Source: Lomentospora prolificans (lineage: Eukaryota; Ascomycota; Sordariomycetes; Microascales; Microascaceae). From it: a stretch of DNA of 64,000 bases. Shown piece by piece: positions 25,058-34,496 of the stretch (its first letter is position 1; every line of letters starts with the position of its first letter). The stretch spans positions 2,728,001 to 2,792,000 of the forward strand of contig JARFXM010000004.1 in NCBI GenBank assembly GCA_029532625.1, given 5' to 3'. The notes beneath the pieces are model-generated. The model was not told where the DNA came from, made no database searches, and worked only from the letters and a program-made list of their open reading frames with translations. Made by a program: the position numbers and the translations under genes.

Positions 25058-28001
25058 AACCAGGTTGGCAGGGGCCTTAAATCAGGCTTGGCCCTTGACG
25101 AGGAGAGCCGTCATCTCGGGAACAACTGGGGTTCCGCCCCGTCACAACTCACAAATTCGTGGATGCGAATAGCGGGTTTAACCGATGTGTACAAAAAACA
25201 AACTGTTCTTTATGAAAACAAAACAGCAACAGATGAAGCAACCATTCCGTCGTACCGACTACTAGCCTCGCTTCCTTGACAAAACCCCTACATTGTTTGC
25301 AAGCGTCAGGGGTAGGCTCTTGCCCAGATAGTCAGGAAAGCCCGCGTCGGCTCGTTTGCCTTCGAATCTTCCGGGTGCCAATCGCCGACTCTTTCCCGGG
25401 TTGATTCTCATACATTTGCGGTCGTAAGGAGCCCCTGAACTGGTGAGTCGGCAGCAGATCCTCTCGCCAATAGGTCAATAACAAACAACGATTGGGTTCG
25501 AGGAGAGTGGGAAAGGCGGCAGGTTAGGGAAGTCCGTGTCCCCATGGTGATCTTGTCCAGGGACCTGGTTATTAAACTGCGGTCGAGCGCCAGGGGTATT
25601 CAACGGATTATCAGGAATTAAAATATTACAAGACTGGCGTGCTCGGGGAACGGGGAACGAATCCCCCATAAAATGAGGGAGCAGCCAGCGGTTCGATGAG
25701 GGTGGCCTGGGTGCCGAACCGCGCCGGGAGCACACGTGGGAATTAATTGAGGGTTTTGGAGCTGTGGAGTTCTGTACGACACAGAGTGACATTGGCTGGT
25801 TGCGTTAATTGTCAGTCCCACCCGTGTACTAGTATGGATGTTAATACTTGGGAAAATAGTACCCATACGTACACCTGTTTGTCCTCGAGAACCAACATCC
25901 TGGTAGAAGTGAGGCAAATGGTGCAATAACCGATGGCCACAATATCACTCAATACCATCGTCTGTCGATGGCGAAAGGGTAGGGGATGTCGGTGATGGCG
26001 AACATCACCTCACGACCAGACTACTCGTAGACTCGTCAACAGTATCAACCCACAACCCCCCATACATACCTGGAGAAGTATGCTGGTTGGCGTTCGTCCT
26101 CGAGCTACCAGACTAGAAATGAGGGGCCCTTTAGAGAGACCAGCCGCACCTTCTCGCTTGGCGGCGGTGTGCCTTGGTGAGCGAGCAGGTGTGGTCACTG
26201 CGAACCAATCCAGAAAAGAAAAAGGCGCGTTCAAATTTTCTCGCTGCGTCGGTGAACGAGGTGGTGCAAGCTGCGTCCATCATGTTGTATGCGTATGTTC
26301 TTCCGCCAAGCCAACAGCTGTGGGCTATTTCAACACTCACCTTGCCGGGAAACCCTGGTTGGCACGCCGAACGCCTGGCTAGACTCGTTTATTCACAATG
26401 GATAGTGAACAACACGGAGTACTTGGCACACATCTGAGGTCTGCCTGTCCCCGAGTTTAGTCCGTCGAGAGTGGCCGACTCCGTGAATCTACACTACGAT
26501 AACAATGGATGGAAGGCCTCCTGCTCCACCACCAGCGGCTCCCTGTCCCGCTCGATACCCACTCCCCACGCCGAAGCTGGCGAACCATCCATACTTGTAG
26601 TCCCCCATCCGAAGGGGAGTAATAATAATCCGTCTCGCATTTCAGGCAAACCTAAATTTGAAGCTACCTACAACATTTTCGTCTTTCAGGTTTAGGCCAA
26701 GGAATTAAGGTTGGTTAGCACTGTGCCTCCTGACGTCAAACCTCTCTCCCAGTCTCCTCGGACGCTTCGAAACCGCGCAACGGCCTCGCAGCGCTGTATC
26801 CCGTACGCAGTCGTTGATGGCTTTCCGGTGTGGCTTGGCGCCGTCACCCAGACCCAGACCTTTCACAATACTTGGTCCCGGACGCCTCTTAAAGATCTGC
26901 TGCTCATTTCGGTATGCAAATCAGGGCCCTCTTCCCAACCCTCTCAAACTTTTAACGACGGAGATCATCTAGGCACCGTGCATTGGACTTACCTGGACAA
27001 GCCTGCCATTCATGTTCCATCCTCGGCAGTTCTTCCGAAGCACTTTGTTCGAGAACGAGCTTGGCAGCCCTTCTTTGATCACCGTTGATCACGTCCGAAA
27101 TAATAGTACAAGTCCACCTTTCTCATTCCGAATCGGCCCTTCGATGGGACTCTCAAAGTCTCCTCTTTCTAGATAAGACGTATTAGCTATTCAGATGACA
27201 GGCCACAAGTCTCGCCGCCGTGAAAAGATAAAATGGCCCACACATAAACATTAATAGTCCGTCTCCACACCGCAACGCCCAGCGTCCATCGCCAGAGATC
27301 CAAACTCTAAGTGGACACCGAAGCAAACTGCTCAGCCCCATCCTCTGTCGTCGCCCATCTCTCCCGGGGGTATGCCAAACTGCGTGGCCAGTGATGTAGG
27401 ATGTTTTTTCCAGCCCTCACACATTTTCCGCTGATACCTCCTCCAACTTGACCGCCTCCGACGCAAACCCACCGACGTTACGAGGTTTCGAGTTTACAAG
27501 TTGTTCACTTCCCACCCTGCCTCCACGTGGACACGGCAGCTACAGAACAGGGCACTCGGAGGACCCCGGCCGTTGCTTTGATCGGGCCGGGTAGTGGTGT
27601 GCAGAGAACGCCAGGAGCGGCGGCAAGAAGGACCCATATCGATATTAAATCTTTTTCTTGTCTCAAAATCGCGCGTCTCGAACACTGACGTCCAGATCCA
27701 GCCACGCTCGGAACTGAGTCGGGCTTTCGCGGCCTTTTGAATAGTCCAAATTTGTCGTGCTTAACCAAAGTTGGATCCTTTCATGACAGAGCATCACATT
27801 CGTGCGCAGCCGATCAATTCACGTAAGACGACAGGGGCACGGTGGGAAGTTCAGACAATGTGATTACAAGCCCAAGGAAGAAACGTCAGTTGCAATTTTA
27901 GGGTCAGAGATCTATAGTAAAGCGCACATGAGCCTATCCCAACCCGAAATTTCCCAAATCGTAAAGCCCGCCAGATTTCCATAATTTCCATCCAAACATC
28001 T

Positions 28002-28025
28002 AAAAAAAAAAAAAAAAAAAAAAAA
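28002..28025. repeat. A24 homopolymer in the 3' flank of the SH3/zinc-finger gene
   Basis: Twenty-four A bases on plus, about 240 bp past the stop codon of the minus-strand gene ending at 28267. On the sense strand this is a T run and could mark the transcription end region, though no signal confirms it. Confidence 0.8.
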
Positions 28026-28266
28026 GGGTTAAAAGAGAAAACGCAGAAAACGTTAAGTGATGCCCCGGGTATATCTTGAAAGTTGTGAATGAGGGTGTGT
28101 ATATGTACAAGATCATATGTCAAGAAAATAATAGGAAGTGAAAGAAATATAGCCGGGGCTTCCAGCAGTTCGTAGGCATATAGCGGCGCTGGACGGTCCT
28201 CAGTGAGACTTGAAGATGTTGTTATCGGGGAGCTCTTGGATCAACTGTTTGATGATAGTGCACCGG

Positions 28267-31035
28267 TTAGCCGTTGAAATTAATTGCAAGTGGCGACATG
28301 CTCTTGCTTGATGGCGTCTCAGGGCGGGTATCCGACCTCTTTGATGAAAATCGTCCTAATACACGAGTCTTCGTTGTGCCACCGCTGATGATACTAGACC
28401 GGTCGGAGGAGTCATCGCCCTCTCGGATGGTGGTCAAATCGAGGAAAGCTTTCGGAAATATGCCCCATTTACCCTTGGCGTTTGTGCCCGACCAACACCA
28501 GTGGTCAAACTCCGTCCCTAGAACACAGTGACATTAGCAACCTGTACACACTGAATTGCCAGCCAGGGGCACTTACAGCTGAGACTGTTGATCGTCTCTC
28601 CCTTGTCAAACTTCAGCCACTCTGCTTTGCCCTTCTCCTTGATCGAAAACTTCCATCTCGCTACAGCCCTCACGCTGGATGAGCCGCCCATGCGTAGCTC
28701 GTGAGATGGCGGTGGGTGCAGTCTCGCCACTTCAATCGGGAACGATGCGTATTTGCCTTCATGATATCCCATGCACCATTCGCCGAAGTACTTGTCCGGG
28801 AAAGTGACACCGACAATGGTCGCTCCGGGAGCCAACTCGAAAGCCGGGGTACGGTCGTGAAGGAGCTTCATGCCGTACATCTTCTTCACCATCTCTTTGG
28901 CTGTCGCGATTGGCAACTTGTAAATCTCTTCTCGCTTGTCGTCGATGATATTAGGCTCGACCGGGCCCTTGAGATGCAGGTCATAACTGCTACGAATCGC
29001 GGGGGGGGATAGTAGTATCCTCAACCACAGTTACGCCGGGAACATTGGGTAACGGGCGAGGGTGGCGGCTAAGATGCTCGCATAGCTCTTTCTGGCCGAA
29101 GAACACAGTGGCATCGCCATCATGCGGAGTCTGTCCCTCCTGAATACAGAACAAACACGCATACAGAGGCTCGTCAGCCCGCTTTGTCGGAAGGTGGCTC
29201 TTCTGCAAGAATCGGATGCGGTAGCCGACGTCTCCGATGGCAAAATTGGCATCACCTGGATGGAAAATGTTAGATACGATCGAGCCGGTGGAAATCGCTG
29301 CAGCTAGAGAGGAATCCGGGAGGCCGGACAGGATCAACTTCGGTGATAGGGAGACTGAGAACTTACCGCTGTGGTTTATGTCAAGCTCAATCTCCTTCCA
29401 ATCCAGCTCATAGAAGCAGTGTGTACACTTCGCTGTTTGCTGAGCCCCACTAAACGAGGGCTTCTTTACCTTCTTCACACCCAACTCGCCCCGAAGGACA
29501 TCCTTGGCGCCTTCACAAAACCCCTTCAGTTGGTAAAAGGAGCTGTTAAGCGTAATAGACGTGTCTCGCCTAGGAATGGTGGGCGCTGAGGGCTTCTGTT
29601 CACTATCAACGGGTATGAGGCCATCATCCCCGGCAATAATAGGCGCCGGCTCTGGGACAGAGTCTCGCGGTGTTCCGGGCATCACGGGAACACCACCCTG
29701 ACCCATCACAGGACTTCCAACAGAGGAGCTGTCATTGATAGACATGCCGGATGTACGGTTATCGCCACCCGAAGACGACGTAGCGCCGTAGACAGAACTA
29801 TGGAAAGAGTCTGTGGATTGCTGCCTGGGGAGGTCGGTGTTTGATATTCGCAAGTTGGATGTCTTATCCAAGGATTGATGGGCAGTGGCGGGCCGCATAT
29901 TTCCGTGAACGGTAGAGTGTTCGGGAATAGACTGATCAACAACACGATGGGCGGAAGGAGGGTACCCCATTATTCTCGCTCTTCCGTGGAGTGGCACAGC
30001 CGGCAGCGCAGTACCGAGAGTTGGCGACTCGTTGGGAGGCTGGAACGAGGCATGGGAATCTGTCGGGGAAAGGGTCTGAGAGCTTCGTTGGCTCTCACGT
30101 CTCGAAATATTCTCCAAGCCTGAAGGTACTACAATCTCACCAGGGTTGATCATGATCGGACGCCTGCGTTCGGGAGGATTAGTACCATTCTTCGCAGAGT
30201 AAGCCATGTGGTTCATTGGAGGCTTTGTCTTGATGTCCCAAGGGTTCAAATTCGGTGGCATCGGCGGAATGGGGATATCAATGTGTTCCGCTGTGATTGG
30301 AGTTGGTAGGGACCTTCGAGGCGGAGGGGTAGGGAGAGGAGTTGTCGGGGCTGATGTCGCGGATGCGGCCGACCTCCCCCGCTTGAGTGCACTCGCTGGA
30401 ATCATCACCGGTGGAATAGGTGGTGGGACGCCGACAGCGGAAGGTGGCGGCGTCGGAATGGTAGCTCTCCCGTCGCTGCTCTCGGATACTGGAGATTGCA
30501 GAGTGTTGTCGTCTCTGGGAGCCGGCTCGAGTTTCATCCTCATGATGATGTCGTAGATACGAGGCGCTGCCTTCCGAGACTGAGCTTGCAGCCCTGAGAA
30601 TTTCTCAGCATCGAACTCGTCGACTTCGATAAACTCATCAAACTCCCAAAGAAGTTCGTTGAGGTCTGTGCGGTATTGGGCGATCTCATCTAGCAAAAAA
30701 AGTAAGTCACTATCGCAGCGACCACGGCGCGGCGCGGCGTAGGACAGCGGGTTTTCGCCATGTGCGCATGTATAAGTTGGCTCGAGAGCGCGCCAGCAGG
30801 CGCACGCACACTTACCATTCTCTTTGAGGGCATCCATGAAGTTGGACCCGTACTCGTCCATATGTTTCTTGCACAAAGGCTCAATCTTCTTGAGGGCCCG
30901 CTCGCCTTCCTTTACCAGAGCCTGGCTCGCCTTGTGCATGGCGGGGTGATCGTCGCCGGCATTTTCTAGCGCGATCTTTCCTTTCTCCACTATCTCCCTG
31001 AAAGGAGTCAAAACGAGATCGTTCACGAGGTCCAT
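28267..31035 (-). CDS. Conserved fungal zinc-finger/SH3-domain protein with a one-base frame break
   Basis: Exons on minus: 31035-30816, 30689-29367, 29255-28577, 28517-28267. The sum is 2473 nt, one base more than a whole number of codons; the excess maps to a run of eight G (29001-29008, C8 on the sense strand). With seven the product would be about 823 aa. The N-terminal 150 residues are helical and charged (MDLVNDLVLTPFREIVEKGK). A long Pro/Ser-rich disordered middle follows. Next is a zinc-finger-like block with CTHC, later CLFC and HLSRH, and then a C-terminal SH3-like domain including WLKFDKGETINSLSWTEFD and KGKWGIFPKAFLDL. It is probably an adaptor; no function is known to me. The ATG at 31035 begins the conserved-looking segment; upstream sequence lacks an in-frame ATG. 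The break may be an assembly error, since both frames remain protein-like on each side of the run. Confidence 0.8.
29001..29008 (-). other. G8 run where the reading frame of the SH3/zinc-finger gene shifts by one
   Basis: Upstream of the run the frame encodes NVPGVTVVEDTTIPP and would stop 14 bases later. Downstream, the frame shifted by one encodes AIRSSYDLHLKGPVEPN and continues into the SH3 region. Removing one base of the run makes a single continuous frame and makes the whole gene divisible by three. No good intron bridges it. Confidence 0.8.
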
Positions 31036-31937
31036 CCTCGCAACAATAGAGGCCTCGAGTTGTAGGGGATGACTGCCTCTGCTCGTGTGCCGTAGGGGTC
31101 CGCCAATTCGAATTCTCGTGCGCGTAGGACCAACAACAATGGTGGGGTGTAGGGACAAAGACTCGACGAACTGCGCTGGTCCACTCGTCACAGACCGATG
31201 GCTCAAGTGTTTAGATTAAGAATACAGGGAATTATAAAGTCATGGGCGAAGGCAGTGGGAAAAGGATAAAAAGAGTCTCGCGAAAGAAAAAAAAATTATG
31301 AAAGGAGGGAGAGGTGCGAGGAAAAGACGGGAGAGGAGCCACTGATGGCAAAGGCAAGGCTGCAGCGCAGAGCAATGGACCGCAGCTGTCGCACTGGTGG
31401 CATCAATGTATTACGAGCGAGCAAGCTATTTTACTGGTAAGACTCAAACTCGATTAGTTCCGCAGGCCACCTCTTTGGGATTAAGAAGCGAGCCAGAAAG
31501 TGCGTTCTACAACTTCTAGTGTTTATCGAACGCCCACCTCTCTCAAGGTCTGTCATACCATCGTACGTGCGGGTAGGGATTCCCTAGTTCTTAGTTGGGG
31601 AAAGAAGGGAGTGGACGGGGATCGAGGACATGTTGCATCTAGCGATCCATTAAGCTGCTTCGATATTGAAAGCCAAGGCTTACTCTCGTCCCAGGAACTG
31701 GATGCCCGAGGAGGCGAACCCTGGGTGCGTGCTGGGCTATCCTGGTCATTCTGCAGAGTAACGTGCTGTCTTTCCCTCACAAGGGCGACCGAATCACCAG
31801 CATCACGACAGAGGGACATTGGCTCGGTATCATCGCCAGGAACGGACAAAGCATGAATCAGCCTAGGCATCTGTGGGAAGGAGCGCGTGGGTTGAAGGAC
31901 AGCTCTGGATGGCCAGAGCAAAGGCGCGGGCAAACTA

Positions 31938-31999
31938 GGGGGTGGGTTCGGGGGTGGTTTTTGGGGGGGGAGGGGTGGGGGGGCGCAGGGCGGGTGGGG
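31938..31999 (+). other. Dense G-run cluster, candidate G-quadruplex-forming DNA
   Basis: Nine runs of three to eight G (31938-31942, 31944-31946, 31950-31954, 31963-31970, 31972-31975, 31977-31983, 31988-31990, 31992-31994, 31996-31999) lie in 62 bp. This fits the G-quadruplex pattern of four or more G-tracts with short loops, several times over. It sits about 900 bp upstream of the SH3/zinc-finger start codon, on the non-sense strand of that gene. Confidence 0.6.
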
Positions 32000-33113
32000 C
32001 GAAGCTGCTCTTGGTAGGGGAGGGGGAGGTGCCAGTTAGGTGGGGTCTACCGGGGAAGGAGCAACAGGAAAGCCAAATTCGAGACACGTGCATGGCAGCT
32101 CTCGAGAGCAGAACTGTATTATTCCTCTAATACCTTCGTACTTCCTCAGAGAATGAATGCTAATGCAACCCCGCCCACCAGCTCTTTGGGGGAAGGTCAA
32201 ACTACCACTTCGTACTCCTCCAAGCTTCGGTTGTGATGGTACCGGACGGGCGAAAGAACTTATCGTGCTTTGGGTAGAGAGCAAGCCATTTTCTAACGTT
32301 AAAACCCTACTACTATGTATTACTGAGGTAATGCCAGCTAATTTGCCAGGCTGGGCTCATCCTTGGCATCCAATCGATTGATGGCTTACGGGTAAAGAAT
32401 CAGTGGTTGCTCAAGACTTGTGCGCTTTTATCCAAACTTCGCCGTCTTCTCCGGCCAGTACCGTGGTATCACGAGCCAGGGGTTGGTTGACGGGCATCCT
32501 TCCGCCAAACCTCGCCCGTGTGGCCCCGGTCCCTTCAAGTTGCCCTCGGTGAAGCACTTTGGGATAGCTACCCAATATTTGGCGCAAGAGAAATAGCGAG
32601 TGATACGGTACCGAAACACTGCGCGTGAGGGAGGCAAAAAGGAACAACCTTTTTTCGTATGGTTTAAAGGGGTTAGAGAAACGGATATTGGGGCTGGCAC
32701 CGAGGGAATCCAGGCACGGAGCCGGGAAAAATATCACGAATAGAAAACCACGACATGTAATATTAAGAGGAGCCCACGAACATTCTCCTTGTTGCCTTGG
32801 TACGTACTCCACCTTTGCCTACTTAGATATGTCCGAACAGAGCAGACAGGCGCTAGGCCTAACCTTTCCTCTTCTCGCACAATATCGAAAGCGATATGAT
32901 TCTTCGTCTGCCATCCGTCGTCCGTCATCCCGGCCAGTCTGCCTACTTGCGGCAACTGCACTAAAGAAGACGACAACACTAGTCCGCGCTGGCTCGAATA
33001 AGGTGTGGGCTTAGACGGCTAGCGTGAACCGTGACTTAAACCAACAAGAGCGAACAAGCGACGCTGCGCCGTCCAATTATGCCTTCGAGAGGCTCACACG
33101 CAGCCCTTGTCTG

Positions 33114-33143
33114 GCACAGGCACAGGCACGGGCACGGGCACGA
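33114..33143. repeat. Hexamer tandem repeat GGCACR x5
   Basis: Five consecutive six-base units, two GGCACA followed by three GGCACG. It lies in non-coding DNA upstream of the SH3/zinc-finger gene. It is a short minisatellite with no evident coding context. Confidence 0.9.
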
Positions 33144-34496
33144 GGCATAATCAGTGCAGCCTCCACGCGCCGTCCAAAAATGCGATAAAGAATGCGCCAG
33201 TCCCTTCCCTTTTTCCTGCTACGCTGCCATGTGCTGCGAGTAAGTCTGCCTGGAAAGGTAGCGACGCTGATGATCCCTATGTCCGGATAGAGTAAGAAGG
33301 CACGAGTGTCGCGCGAACGCGCAGATCTAGAAGGTGTCAGAAATTCTGCCTGGTCATTTTAGTGAGGGTCTGTGTTACTCGTAAGAGCTGCAATTCGATG
33401 ACTATTACCAGTAGTGGTGGAGAGGGGTTTACCTGCACGTTCCACATCCTAAAATAAGTCATCCAGCACTTTTACTAGGGGGATTACGACTTGCGAGCGG
33501 AGAGCTAGCCAGGGATGACAAGTGAGGTGGGCAAGACAAGGATTGCACTGGTTCGGTCACACTCATAGTATTAGTGCCAGTGTAACAACCAGATCCCGGA
33601 GCAGTGGAGAGTTTTCGTCTGGTCGGCCCAAAGCTCTGTGATGGCCCGGGAGGATCGTCGTCGTCCGTCACTCCCCCTCCGGCAAACCCGCCGCCGTTGG
33701 CGGGCTTGCGAGCCGTAAGCGCAAAAATGGTATCTTCCCAGTACCCGCCGCCGTGCGACTGCGAGAGTGCATCTTTTGTCGACATTGATTGATGATTATG
33801 GTTACAACGGCCTCGAGGACGGCAACAGAGGAATTGGTACCATGATGGTAGCATTGCACGATGCCCCATTTCCCAAGCAATATATTGGGTATTGGCGGTG
33901 CATTACGAGATTATTGCATCGACCAACGCAAGATGAAAAGGCAAAAATGTATACAGATCTGTAGATGCAATCGTAATCATGGGTTGCCTAACATATACAA
34001 GGATGCACAATCCAAATTTTGCACAAAATCCAGGTCCCTACTTCCTATCTTCCTATTCTGCGCCATTAATAATCCGTGTCTTTTTGTTTTTATGCTTGCC
34101 GGCCCCATCAACTCAGTCCGTCGAGATCTATGCATCATTAATACAGCATCGGAGCCAGTACCAGCATGTACCTTTTTGGCTGCTGCGGCCTGCCTCGAGT
34201 TCCATGAGCACGATGTATCAAACGAAAGAATCCGGGATGCTGATAGGTACGTAGTAGAGAACCATGCAAATTTCTTGTAGGCTATTTCGTGGTATTATCT
34301 GTTTCCGGGCCCTCTTATCACCTTCCTGTTTGGATTCGTTTGGATTCACTCCTTCTTTCGGGATGCCACCTCAAGCTAATCCCCACACGCAACGTCAAAC
34401 CCCATATGTTAGCCCCATTGCTCAAGCAGCGTCGCACATCTACTGGTATACTTTGTACAGAAGTAAAGGGCATATCGGTGAACATCGACAAAGGTT

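Larger units (their letters stand above)
21981..28266. other. 6.3-kb intergenic gap upstream of the G-alpha gene
   Basis: This is the longest gene-poor stretch in the window. It covers the G-alpha promoter and the 3' flank of the SH3/zinc-finger gene. It contains a 22-bp perfect palindrome (25036-25057), a 15-bp tandem duplication (23411-23439) and an A24 run (28002-28025). The longest frames (for example 26711-27088 plus) show no domain, no plausible splice partners and no codon-bias support that I can judge. I see no gene, transposon remnant or RNA gene here. Confidence 0.55.
31036..34496. other. Intergenic gap between anoctamin 3' end and SH3/zinc-finger gene 5' end
   Basis: About 3.5 kb, containing the promoter of the gene starting at 31035 and the 3' flank of the anoctamin gene. 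Notable sequence is a dense G-run cluster at 31938-31999 and a GGCACR hexamer repeat at 33114-33143. Frames such as 33861-34280 plus have no recognisable domain. If the anoctamin gene has a further terminal exon, it would lie just below 34497. Confidence 0.55.

Noticed and set aside
26711..27088. 125-codon plus-strand frame in the 6.3-kb gap
   Set aside because: Sequence resembles nothing I know and is not extended by credible splice sites.
28002..28025. A24 run considered as a poly(A) tail of a retroposed element
   Set aside because: No element body, target-site duplication or reverse-transcriptase sequence next to it; same for the A22 and A36 runs.
28980..29060. An intron spanning the G8 run to explain the frame change
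   Set aside because: GTAACTG to GTAG gives an immediate stop. A GTTACC to GCAG intron of 67 nt would fit the phase but uses a poor donor and removes the conserved-looking VPGVTVV segment; a one-base excess in G8 is simpler.
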